Assembly: GCF_031755915.1 (NCBI RefSeq)
Contig: NC_083386.1
Coordinates: 19,453,001-19,517,000, forward strand
From: Ziziphus jujuba
Taxonomy: Eukaryota; Streptophyta; Magnoliopsida; Rosales; Rhamnaceae
DNA length: 64,000 nt
Direction: 5' to 3'
The notes under the pieces are model-generated. The model was not told the DNA's origin. It saw only the letters and a list, made by a program, of their open reading frames with translations, and did not search any database. Shown piece after piece: positions 40,312 to 55,869 of the stretch; the first letter of the stretch is position 1, and each line of letters opens with the position of its first letter. Both the position numbers and the translations under genes were made by a program.

Positions 40312-41941
40312 TGAGTCGAAATCGCAAGTGCACAAATCGTACAAGTCATAAAATCAATGAGTAGAGTATCGTTTCCACAAAGACTACATTTTAAGCCAAT
40401 AAAAACTATTCTAACTAGGTAACAAAGATATTTATTAGCTAATTTTATTTAGGAAATTAAATTTAACAACAATTGCAAATCAATAAGAAATAAAACTTTA
40501 AACTAAATCAACAACTAAAAATGCAAATTCAAAGAAATATAAACAAACACCCCATAGATGTATTTGGAAATCTATAAAATACAAACTTTGGGACTATAAC
40601 TTCACTTAAACCTATTATTTGACTATTTAATTTGGTAATTAATGACCGATTCCACTCTAATTATCAACAAAGGTTCCTAAATTCACTCACTCGTTCTCTT
40701 AAGGTAAACGAGAAATATAGCAAATTTACTTAAATTGAAATTTCTTCCTAATTCTACCAACTAACCATGCAATTAATTCCTTTTTTCCAATTACCCAACT
40801 CATATTGGTTCTCTGAAATTCAATTTAAGCAAAGATCTAGGTTGCCCAAGCCTAATTAGCTCTCTCAATCTCAAATTAGTGCTTATATTGTGCTTTCTTA
40901 GTACTTAATTTACTAAATTAGACATATCCAAGCTCTAATTGTTCAATCTAACCAGCACCCAACAACATACTCATTCCAATTAGATATGTTCTTCAATTAA
41001 TCCAAAGAAACACAAATAATTGGAAAGAAATTAAACCATTAACTAACCAAATTAAGCAATCATAATCAAAATTTGAGCCACATCGAGGTCCTAGATTAAA
41101 GATCTACCCACTTTTGTCCATAGAAACAACAACTACAAAAAATAAAATAAAATTTCATATATCTAAAATTGTCTTGTACAAAATAACCAAGAATTTTATT
41201 ACAAGATACTAGAAATTAAGAGTATAGAGTGAGAAATAAAGAAATTTTAAATAAATGATGACTTCTCCAATCACCCAAAGCCATGGGTCTTCAAGAAATC
41301 TCCCAAATCCCTAAAGTTTCTCTCTCTAAAATCCTTTCTCTCTCTTAATGTGGTGTAGTCTCCAAACCTAATTACCAAGCTTTGCATAATATAGCCACTT
41401 TCTCAAGAGCCTTCATAATCCTTACCCGATTAGGCTTAATCTCATGCTTAAATCTTCATCAATTGGTTCATAAAGAGGTACATACAACTTACATGCTTTG
41501 TTAAAACCCCTTGCTCCATCCAATACTTAGCCAAATTTTGAAGGGAAAATCTCTTGCAATTACCATGGAAATGGGGTGTACATGCCACATCCTTTAGGTG
41601 ACCATTAAAGAGCGGCATGTGTACTCTCCTAGCGAGATACACATATGACCTTTGCTGAAATTTTGCCCTTGGAAATCCTAAAGTGGCATATGCACTCTCA
41701 AAATGAGAATGTGCACACGTAACACAGCTTTTAAAGCTTATCTTCAACTATTTTGTCTTGGCTCTCAAGAACTAGCTTCATTATGTCCAAAAACTTCAAT
41801 ATTTAAGCTAATAATCTCCAAAACACATAATTGAAGATTTTCATACAAAAGAGAACAAAACATATCAAATAACATAAGAAACTTCAAAAAACATACAAAT
41901 AATTAAGCCAGAATGGGCTAGATTAGTGAGCATGAAACTCA
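40312..41941 (-). mobile_element. LTR of a third retrotransposon, minus orientation
   Basis: Termini are TGAGT (40312) and ACTCA (ending 41941), a perfect 5-bp inverted repeat, total 1630 bp. Its internal side has the PBS-like site described above; the outer side runs into a minisatellite. A GGCGCC-type PBS is typical of the Athila/Tat-like branch of Ty3/gypsy, so that lineage is likely. No partner LTR is in the window. Confidence 0.65.
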
Positions 41942-42310
41942 TTAATTAGTAACATATTGTCTGTAAAAGTGATAATATGTCCATAAAATGATAACATTTT
42001 CGAAAAATGGATAATTATCCAAGAAGTAGTAACATTGTCAATAAAAATGGTAACTTATCCACAAAATAGTAACGGGTAACAGTCAAAAAAATGGTTGCAT
42101 TATCGATAAAAGTGGTAACATGTCCATAAAATGATAACATTATCTGTAAAATTGGTAGAGCCGAAAAGTAGTAACGTTCTCCATAAAGGTGGCAAGATGT
42201 CCATAAATATGATAACATTTTCAATAAATTAGGTAAAAGTCTGAAAAGTAGTAACATTGTTCATAAAATAGTAGCATGTCCATAAAATGGTAAATTGTAT
42301 ATAAAATGGG
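41942..42310. repeat. Degenerate minisatellite 'gtaacatgtccataaaatg'
   Basis: About 18 imperfect copies of a unit near 20 bp, with consensus close to gta(a)catgtccataaaatgg. There is a higher-order period of roughly 90-120 bp, seen from repeated 'gaaaagtagtaac' at about 42153, 42241 and similar positions. It directly follows the LTR end, and no coding sense is visible. It is flanked on the right by plain AT-rich DNA to 42747. Confidence 0.75.
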
Positions 42311-43544
42311 TAAATTTTTTTATTATTTAATTCAAATATTTTATTTGTTTTAATTATAAAATTTTAAACTAATTAATTTCACTTAAATAACAATTAAGCA
42401 TTATATTATGATTTTTTTAATTACTTAATCATGAGTTTTAGAATAAAAAATACATTTTTTTTTAACCCTCCACGGGTAATTTTTTCTATCCATTTCAAAT
42501 TTTCCTTCCCACAACTTTTTCCCCTCCCATGGATTTTAACCTGCTGAACCTGTAATTGTAGGTTGCTATTTTTCTTCCTTTTTTGTCCTATATGTGTATC
42601 CTTTACCTATTGCCTCGTGTTTAAAATTTAAAAAAATAAAATAAAAAATTCTAATTGCACTGTCAAAAAAATTTTATAAACTTTTTTAATTTCCTAAATA
42701 ACCCTTTTTTATTTCATTTATTTTTAAATTATATGTATATCTATATATAATATTTCTCTCTCTTTCCTTCAGTTTCCCTTGACCCAAATGGCAAATATAA
42801 ATAAAATATAAAGTGATGCGTATTGGAAACGGTCAGAACCAAGATTTTAGCTACTCCCAAACACGAAGATAATAAAGTGGATAATTCTTTATTTATGTTT
42901 TATTTTTACTTTTCCAGTAACCAAGTTGCAGTGAGTTTGATTTAGTGTAATAAAGGTAGAAAAAACAACAAAGTGAGGGCTTCCGTAAGCAGGAGTAGAA
43001 GAACAACCATAAGATGTTTTAAGCTCAAAAACTCACAAAAGAAAGGCGATTGGGCTAATGAGCGTGGCTTTCTCGCAGGAATTAGGATTAGTTTTTTTTT
43101 TCTTTTTTTTTTTTTTTTTTCACTTTTTAGCAAGCGGTAAGTTTAAGATGGGGTTTTGTTTTATCAAAGAGACAGAGAGTGAGCTTTAGCTTTTGTTGGT
43201 GATTAAGGAGGATGACAGAAATTGAAGGTGACATGTCCCTATGACTAATCTTTAAGCTCTGCTTACAAATTAACAGAAAAATTTAATCCTAATTCAAAAT
43301 GAAAAGAAGATTAGGATAATTTAGTAAAATTAATTTTTATGGTATTGAATATAATTAGTTGAGAATTGCAAAAAGAATTTATCAACTTAAAATATGCTCC
43401 TATTTTATAATACAACCTGATCATATTCGTAATAAATTACAAAGTTAACTATGGTCCGAGATAAAAGCCAACCAATTGAAACTTTTTCATATATATAGCA
43501 AACGGTTATTGTGATACACCAAAATAATAATAATAATAATCCAT

Positions 43545-44062
43545 ATAGTATAAAAAAAAAAAAATCGTATACACAACGTATCAACATATTTTTTTCTAAA
43601 TTTCTTTCAAAATATATTTTTATTTTATTTTATTTATTATCTTATCTTTTATGAAAATAATCAAATATATATAAAATTAATTTTTGATATAACTATTCAT
43701 GACTATTAAAATATTGATAAAATTACATATGTTAACAATTTTAAAATAAATTTAGAATAAATAAAATATTTGATTTTATCTTAATTACTAAATAAGTCAA
43801 ATACGTAAAATGGATTTGCATATATATAGTTTCCTTAATTAAATATATTTTAGTCATTTTTACATATACAAATATAATTATATGGAAATTAACAAATATA
43901 TCTTTTTATTTGAATATAAAAATATAATACTATTATTATATTATATAATAATATTACATGTTATCGAATATCTATATAATATATAAAAATGGAAGAGTAA
44001 GTATAAAAAAATTGCCAAGTGTCATTACAATATTCGTTTAAATTTTTTCCAAAATCATTAAA

Positions 44063-44096
<34 letters not shown>

Positions 44097-45600
44097 TATT
44101 TATAACCCTATCAAATGTCAATCAGTATTAAAAATAGCCACTATTTAAGAAGATGAGATTTTTTATTTTTAATTGATTGTATATAAAAATATATATTTTT
44201 ATTATTATAATATTATATACTATATAAGTGCATCTATATATATATATATATATATATGTTTCAAAATTAAAATAAATAATTAAAAGGGTATGAGATTTTT
44301 TTACATTTTGTTGGTTGAACCCAAAATTATATTTTTTATTATTATAATATTATATTAATTGGGACAAAAATGTTAAAATGTATAATTATAACAAAAATAT
44401 AATATAATATTTATAAATTAATAAATTAAAATATATCTACATATATAATATGTATTATATACAAAACGTGTTAAAGTCTACATATACTATTAAAGTATAT
44501 TAAATATTTTTTAATATACAAATGTGATTACATGGAAAATAATAAAAATATTTCCTTATTTGGATATTAAAAAATTACATAAATAATAAATTTTATTTTA
44601 TTAGTAGAAAAATTTTGAGATCTCATTTTCGGAATATAATTGTTAAATATGATAAAATAAGATTTACATTCAAAATAAATTTTTTAATTTAATTTTATTT
44701 ACTAAATAAGTTAAATATATTTTATTATAAATTATTAGTAATTAAAAGTAGAAGTGTCAGTATACGAAGAAAAAAAAGTCACGTGTCACTATAGTATTCA
44801 TTTAAATTTCCTCCAAAATCATTAAAAAATATTTATTTTTCTCTTTATTGTTTATAACCTTATCAAAATATCAATAAATATTAAATATAACTGTTATTTA
44901 AAAGTAGAAGATTTTTTGTTTTTAATTGATTGTATCCAAAAATATATATTTTTATTGTTATAGTATTATATACTATATAAGTGCATTTACATATATATGG
45001 TTCCGAATTGAAATAATTAATTGAAAGTGTATGGAATTTTTTATTTTTTATTGGTTGTATCCAAAAATATTTAAAAGGTAATAAATGAATCTGAATAAAG
45101 TAAATGATACCTTTTTAAAGTAATAATTATTTTTTAAAGCAAATAAAGCTTGAATAAGATTAATTATTTATTTTGAAAATAAATATTTTTTTTTCCTTGA
45201 ATGGATGAGGATATAAATAAGATTAAGTTTACAATATTTAGATTGAAAAGGGTGATAACCATATATGGTTATTTTTCAAATTAATTTAAACAATAAAATA
45301 AAAAACTTTAGTTTGAAACAACGGTTTGATTTTAAGAATTAAAAAATATTTACATTTATCATTCCAAATAATATTGTGTCCTCATCAAGTTTTAAAGATT
45401 TTTACTTATAAATAGACAATGGAATAAGTGATTTTTTAACTTCCAATCAACCAGATATATAACTATTGAATAATGTTTTCTTTTTAATTTTATTTTTTGT
45501 TATATTATTTTTTAATTCTTTAAAAAGTTATTATTTTTTTCAAAATCATTTATTGCGATTATATAGACTGTGGATCCTACAAGATCAATACTAATAGTAA
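43545..45600. mobile_element. 2.05-kb AT-rich insertion with an internal diverged duplication
   Basis: Block A has only an AAT microsatellite here (15809-15838), while block B has AAT repeats on both sides of an insertion of very AT-rich DNA. Inside it, about 43995-44330 and 44755-45070 are diverged direct copies: both contain 'ccaaaatcattaaaaa', 'tttaattgattgtat' and 'tatactatataagtgcat' in order. No protein is encoded. An unknown non-autonomous element is the simplest reading; loss from block A is the alternative. Confidence 0.5.
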
Positions 45601-46444
45601 TAATAATAGAAGCAAATGGTTAGATGAAAAATAAAAAAATCAATAGACGGGAAGAGCAATGAGAACGACGCCAAGCCAGCAGTTCTACAACTGGTGGGAA
45701 CTAAAAAGGGACAAATGAAAATCATTGCCAATTTAGGTGGAGGTGTCGTACAAAATAGTTAACCGATTGGTCATTCTTTTAAGATGGTTTGGATGCCACC
45801 CAAGCCAACAAAGAAGCGGAGAGAAGCAGCAAATGGAGAACTTTGATAATCTGGGTTTCTATATGCTCTCATTGATTCCTCCTAAATGGATTAGGTCCTT
45901 GATTCATTATATTGTTTAGTTAAAATATATGCGTGAGTATTATAAGTCAGAAGGGGGGTAGTAAGGAAGGGTTGCCGGAAGAGTGGTGGTTGGAGTATTC
46001 TTCATCAGAGGATCGCCAGGAGGTTCAAAGCGAAGCGTGGTATTTTTTGAAGCATGGCTTTACCTGAAGCAGTAACAATGAATAGTCAAATTATTTCTGA
46101 GAGTTCAAATCAATCTGAGCCATTCATTTAATCTTATTTAATCCAATGATCCATAATTACTTCTTGGATTGCTTCCTGAATTTTAATTCCATCCAGAAAT
46201 CCCTGATAAAAACACCTCTCTGTGGACACACACACACACACCAAGGTCGCGTGATCTAATGAACCACCACAAAAATCACATAACGATAGAAATAATTCAC
46301 TTCAAAAATAACACAGATAAAGATTGTGCATCTAACTCATTGTATCGAGTCAAAGTTTGAAGCATAAAATTACAAAGCTAATACGTCAAAACTATAAAAA
46401 ACTAAATTCCATTAAAGCTCAAAAACAGTTTGTCCCATAATCAT

Positions 46445-49853
<3,409 letters not shown>

Positions 49854-49946
49854 CTTGGTTTTGTGAGCTTGGAAGGATATCTACGGGGAAGCAGCCGACC
49901 AACACTCTTCGTCTGTGAACCTGGATCCGAGTCCGACACACCCAGG

Positions 49947-50115
49947 TTCCTCAATATGCTATATATGAGCACGCTCTCCGTTCAGAAAAAACCCTAGACA
50001 ATGGTTTGCATATGGGCTTGGTTCGGGTACTAGGCCCCAACACATGACCCAAATAAATTGGACCATTTCTTTTCTTTCTGTTCTAGGCCCAAATAACCAG
50101 CACATCAGTTGGGCC
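49947..50115 (-). promoter_or_regulatory. RPS4-B leader and proximal promoter (telo-box, site II)
   Basis: The same elements as copy A are kept: AAACCCTA at 49989-49996, TGGGCT at 50013-50018 and TGGGCC at 50110-50115. TATATA near 49960-49966 is also kept. No promoter element is lost, supporting expression of both genes. Confidence 0.65.
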
Positions 50116-50508
50116 TTGTCATGGCTCGACCATTATCGGCTGCGTTGCCTCTTTGTTTTTTTTTTTTTTTTTTTAATTTTTTTTTTTTTCATACTCAAAA
50201 TCTCTATAAGTAGTTTCCGTGCAGTGGCTAGTAAAAATTCTTGATATCCAAATAAGTGAAAATGATTCAAAATGCATGTGAAAGTTCAAATCTAAATTGG
50301 ATGAAATTTTTCGTTCATTCATGAGTGATGAGACTGTTTCTAAGAACTTATTTATTTAAATTTTAATTATAAATTTAAAACTTTTATAATTAAACATTAT
50401 TATTTTATAGGCATAAATATTTTATTCAAATCATATCTATATCAAAAAATTGGAAAAAAAATTAGAAATATATAAAACTAAAAAACACAGTATATATATA
50501 TATATAGA

Positions 50509-51367
50509 GGAGTTATAATCCGAACGATCCTAATGGTAGAAAACGGACCAACAACATGCTTTTTTTTCCTAGTCGTGGGATTACAATAAATGGTCCAAAT
50601 TAGAGATAGGATTTTCCCTCCCATTTCCTTTCTCTCCCATTTTTGGTAGCCATCCTATTCGACACCCATATCCCTCCCACCGTGTTCAATAAAGAGACAG
50701 AGCCACCCATCGTTTTCTCTCTCAATTTCGACAGCCATCCCGTTTGACACCCATATCCCTCCCACCATGTTCAACAGACAGACAGAGCATTATTTGAAAG
50801 GAAATATCCCATACCCATCAATCCCAGTCTATAGATTCAATTGTAAAAATAAATAAATAAATAAATAAAAATAAAAATAAAAAACAAAGAGACCGTGGAG
50901 AAGAGGAAATATTCAACATAGGAGATGAATCCAATAGAAGAAGCTCCAATGGCAAGAAAAAAAGGTATTTCTGGCCAAAAAAATTTGCAAAGTGAATTTT
51001 TTTCTTTTTTCTTTTTTTTAATTATATGACCGGGTCTTGTGATTTAATTTTATTGCTTTCCTCATTAGCTGTTGGCCAAGTAGTTTGGTATATAAGTCAC
51101 TTAAGGTATGCTGAACTTTGCTAGATACAAGAAATGATTTATTGAGAACATTCATTGATCAATCTATTTCTTGATTCCTTTTTTTTTTTTTTTTTTTTTT
51201 TGCTTTTTTAGAGATCATTCATTGGTTTGTTAGTCTTGGCATTTTAAAAGGACTTTGATTAAATCTTTAATCGTCAAACTCTTTATGGTTACTTGAACTC
51301 AAGGTGTATTTAGGAAAACAAAAAATATGACACAGATACTCAACTGTATGTTTTGGAGATATAAAAT
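50509..51367. mobile_element. Left part of TIR transposon, copy B (truncated)
   Basis: The left arm (50509 to about 50830) and the first 500 bp of the interior match transposon A (20883-21810). There is no right arm: the sequence changes at 51367 to unrelated gene-derived DNA. Confidence 0.8.
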
Positions 51368-51590
51368 GTCTATCACTAAAGTTTTAGTGGAGGTATCCTA
51401 TATGCTTTTAATGCTATCACTAAAGTTTGGCATTATACCAATTGTGGTGTCAGTTGGTGTTCGAGATTTTGACATTGATGGGGAACATTGGGTCAATTTG
51501 GGATTGATACCAACAGAGCTGTAGGAGCTGTAATATTCTCTAGTTTTTATTCATAAAGCACTTGTACAATTTTCTCTTGCTAATTCAGAT
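51368..51590 (+). pseudogene. Fragment of an SMP/C2-domain (NTMC2T5-like) gene
   Basis: The + frame gives MLLMLSLKFGIIPIVVSVGV then RDFDIDGEHWVNLGLIPTEL and a stop; GEHWVNL stands where family members have GELWVKL. This matches the SMP (synaptotagmin-like, lipid-transfer) domain of plant NTMC2T5-type proteins that act at ER/plastid membrane contacts. After the stop (TAG within a decayed 'PWVGAV' stretch) the similarity fades quickly. Only about 50 codons remain, with no flanking exons. It is probably a captured or translocated gene piece. Confidence 0.6.
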
Positions 51591-53095
51591 TTAGTTTTTA
51601 GTTTTTGTACATGATTCTCGTGTCAAGATGATGTGTAAGGACCCAATTTCATTATTAAATTCTTTATATTATTTGAAATGTGGAAAAGCAATAAATAAAA
51701 AGGATGAGAATTTAAATGGATGGTAATTGAGTTCTCAAATATTGGCTCTCTAGTTTCTAACCATTTGAATTTGTTTGAATGGTATGCATTGAAATGTAGT
51801 TAGTTTTAGATTGTAGACTATTCCCAACTTGCAAGCTTCTTCCAATCACTTTTAAAATGCGGCTCCGTGGCAGTATGTCCAAACGAGAGTCGTCAGGAGG
51901 GAATTAATTGTGCACTTGTGAAAAATATTTAAATAAATGGATATGAAAGTGTAGAATAAATGTAACAGTTTCCCATTTCTTATCTACCCTCATTTCTCAT
52001 TAACTGTCAAATAAAGTGGAAAATATTTAAACAAATTTTTTTACCATCTCCCATTTCTCATCTACCCTTATTAACTTCTATCCCTCTCTTTTACTCTCTC
52101 TGCTACCACATTCAATGAATCCTGTGTGTCTCCCTCTCTCTTTCTTTTTAGTTACTTACGTACCTTTTAGCCTTTCTTCGCACTGACCAACCATTGTAAA
52201 AAACACAATACCACTTTCAGTTCAGTTCACTCTCCCTGCATACCCCCAATCTTTTGTGATAACAACAAGACTGAAAATCTTCATTGTGGAGCCCATAGAC
52301 TTCAAAAGGGTGTAATTAAAGTGTACGTTTGTGCAGATCAGAGTTAAAGATTTTTTTGTATGTGTATATATATATAAATATATGTACAGATATGTATATA
52401 TTTTTCCCTTTATATTGGATTCATTGTTTATCATGTTTTGACATAATATATAAGTGCAAGTTCTATATTGGTGCTATTTTATGTAAAACAATCCATAAAT
52501 GGTTCGGAAAATTTCATTTGAAAATTACAACCTTTGTTTGTTACATACAGTCCATTGGTAATTACGAAACACTTGCTTGTTGGAAAATTTAACAGCGGTT
52601 CCATCAAAATATTTAATTTTTTCATTTTCTGAAAGCAAACCAATTGGACAATCGAATTTGTCCACTTTAATAATGTTATTATATACGAATGACATGCTAA
52701 ATGTAACTATATTTATGATGTTAAACAAAATAATCCATAGAACACCACATTGTCAACATTGCATCCATTCAAGCTACCGTTATGTTATGATTTAGCACAT
52801 ATGCCACAAACTTGACATCTTAATCTACTTGATCCACTATGTCTATCAGGAGTAGCTATTCTACTAGGCGTTAATATGCAACATTTAAACATAATTGTTT
52901 GGCTTATTTTCTGTACTCATTTACTGAAAATGCATTTGTATTTTTTCATTACATTTGCTTCAGGATTATAGTTAAACCTTCCAGCAAAGATTCTACGATT
53001 GCAATTATTTTTAGTCATACGACCTCACGAATTACCACAAGCTTATGACAAGGAGATACTTATTATGTTTTGAATTGGTAAACCCTTTGTGCTCA
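51591..53095. other. Unassigned DNA between gene fragment and transposase
   Basis: No match to blocks A or C and no good coding frame. Two similar segments, 'cccatttcttatctaccctc' near 51972 and 'cccatttctcatctaccctt' near 52050, form a short direct repeat. TA-rich simple sequence lies at 52365-52400. It may be the 5' part of the MULE, including its unidentified terminal repeat. Confidence 0.4.
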
Positions 53096-55360
53096 ATGTC
53101 ACAAATTTCAGTTCTACTGTTCTATGATGGAACATGGAGTGTATGTTCTGAAGGTACTTGGAGATACCAATGTCAAAGAACGAAGATTATATATATCAAA
53201 AGGAATTGTACGTTGGCAGAACTTGAAGATATTGTCTACAACGCTCTCAACTTAGATTCTACACAACATCAATTAATCTTCAAATTTATATACCATGTGT
53301 GTTTGTCATGTGACCCGTACGTTGTGGAAAATGTGAGGAAGACCTACTAAGTTTTATAGAAGAGTATAATTCACATAGACCTCAAGACAAATCTCTACTT
53401 ATTGTTGATGTGTTATCCAGGGTTCCACAGAGTATTAATACTGCTGGATATGTTGTGAATAGGGTACCTACAAGTTCAGGATTTATGACTACTGCCCCAC
53501 TATCTGCAGTTCTAGAGACAGCTATATGTACCTCTGATGCTGACATGCAGTCCCCAGCGACCGAACTTCATGTGCCGGAAACTCAACTTGGATTCTCCGA
53601 AAATCAAATTTGTGAAAACAATGTGCAATCTGTGGAACATGATCATGATAATGAGTGCTTCGACATTAATGATATGAATGAATATCGTGGACATGATTAT
53701 GATAAAGATGAACAATTTGAGGTTGAGGTCAACACTGATCGTAGTGAAGATGGGTTACGTGACATTTGTTGGACCCAACATTCAGGACTTTTAGCTGGTG
53801 ATAGTCGACATGATGATTCTCCTTATGGTAATAGTCCAATTGATAATGTGAATGATGATGTGCTTGCTTCTCCTTATACCAAAAACCATTTGGACATTCG
53901 ACAGGATTCTACCGCATCCATGGCTGAACATAGGGTTAATTGTCGCTTCTCATCTGTAAATGCCCATGAAATCATTTGAATCAACCAACTCTTTGCGAGT
54001 AAGAATGCGCTACAGAAGAAGCTTAGTCTTTATGCACTAAGGAGAAATTTTGAATTCAAGGTCAAGAAGTCCGATAGGGTCCGATATGAGGTTGTATGTG
54101 TAAACAACAATTGCATGTGGCGAATGCGTGCTACCAAGCTACATGGTGATAATACAAAAGCCTTCAAGGATGAGCATATTTGCTCTTTAAATATCATGAA
54201 AAGGGATCATCATCAAGCAACAAGTTCAGTTATTGGAGACATCATCCGGCCAACGTTTGATGGGATTTCACGGCAATACAAACCCTGAGATATCGTGCAT
54301 GACATTCACTCTAATTACGGAGTAAACATAAGCTACAACAAAGCATGGGCCGCTAAGGAAGTTGCATTATCAGGTTTGTGGGGCACGCCAGAAGATTCAT
54401 ATGCAAAACTTCCTTTATGGAGTCACGTTTTGAAGAGCAAAAATCCGGGCACGTTTACTCGAATTGAAATTGACGATCAAAACAGATTTTTATATTTTTT
54501 CATGGCACTTGGAGCTAGCATTAAAGGGTTTCAGCATATGCGAAGAGTCGTAGCTGTCGATGGAACTACGTTAAAGAATAGATATAGAGGTTTGTTATAT
54601 ATTGCATCATGTTTGGATGGGAACAATCAAAGTTATCCACTTGCTTATGGAATAGGCCCTGGGGAGATGGATGCGGCTTACACGTGGTTTTTTTAGAGAT
54701 TTAAAGAAGCATTTGGGGATGATCCGAATATAGCTTTTATATCGGACAGACACAAGAGCATTGCAAAAACGATATGTACAGTTTTCCCTAATAATCACCA
54801 TGGCCACTGCACATATCATCTTGGTACAAATTTACGTGCTAAGAAGTTTAAAGGTAATGTCAATGCGATTATATCAACTTTTAATGATGCAACTAGAGTA
54901 TATATTGTTGAGGATTTTGATAAGGCCATGCAGCTTTTAGAAGGGGTTAGTATTGAAGTTGTATAATATCTCAAGAATACAAATCCTGCAAAATGGGTTA
55001 GATCACATTTTCCGGGCAATAGATACAACATAATGACAACTAACATCGCAGAGAGAATGAACTCTGTGCTTCTTGATGCTAGGGATAAACCTGTTTTGAC
55101 AGTACTAGATCACATTCATGATGTCTTGCAAAAGTGGTGGTATGAATGTCGAACTAACGCAGCTACAATGTAAACTCCTATTACTAATTGGTTGGAAAAT
55201 ATCATGCAAGAGCGCTCAAATAATGGCAGAGGCTTACGTGTTATTCCATTGAACTTATATGAGTTTCAAGTTGTTGGCCATGGCGTGTTCGTTGGAGTTG
55301 TTAACTTAGAAAATAAGACGTGCTCATGCAAGGAATTTGACATTGATGGATTTCCTTGTT
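53096..55360 (+). pseudogene. Mutator-like (MULE) transposase, decayed and 3' truncated
   Basis: Start MSQISVLLFYDGTWSV at 53096 is the usual plant MULE N-terminus. A frameshift near 53340 moves to the frame EEDLLSFIEEYNSHRPQ, which then stays the same to the end, interrupted by stops at 53977, 54286, 54694, 54964 and 55171. The MuDR-type domain is at 53990-54250 (LFASKNALQKKLSLYALRRN, VCVNNNCMWRMRA). The MULE transposase core follows from 54300 with the first catalytic Asp in VVAVDGTTLK and the second in AFISDRHKSI, next to a GHCTYHLGTNL motif. It ends in CSCKEFDIDGFPC, a SWIM zinc finger cut before its final His by the edge of block C. So no active protein. Nothing shows which terminal repeats belonged to it. 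Confidence 0.85.
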
Positions 55361-55815
55361 TTCTTTCGTGTTCTAGGCCCAAATAACCAACACATCAGTT
55401 GGGGCTTGCGGTTGCTCGACCATTATCGGCTGCGTGCCTTTTCTTTTTCTTTTTTTTCCAATTTTTTTCATACTCGAAATCTCTTTGGGTAGTTTCCGCT
55501 TAGTGGTTAGTAAAAACTGTTGATGTCCAAATAAGTGAAAATTATTCAAAATGCATGTACAAGTTCAAACCTGAATTGGATGAAATCTCTCATTCATTCG
55601 CTTGGTATGCTTTGTCAAACTTGGTATGCTTTGTTATGAGTGACGAAACTGTTTCCAAAAACTTATTTTTTTAAATTTTAATTATAAATTTAAAACTTTT
55701 ATAATTAAATATTATTATTTTTACAGGCTTATACATTTGATTCAAATCATATCTATATCAAAAAATTGGAAAAAAAAAATTTGGAATTTTATAAAACTAA
55801 AAAACACACTATTGT

Positions 55816-55858
<43 letters not shown>

Positions 55859-55869
55859 GGAGAGAGAAA

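Noticed and set aside
41942..42310. Regularly spaced repeats resembling a CRISPR array
   Set aside because: Units are degenerate and contiguous with no unique spacers, and the context is a plant nuclear genome.
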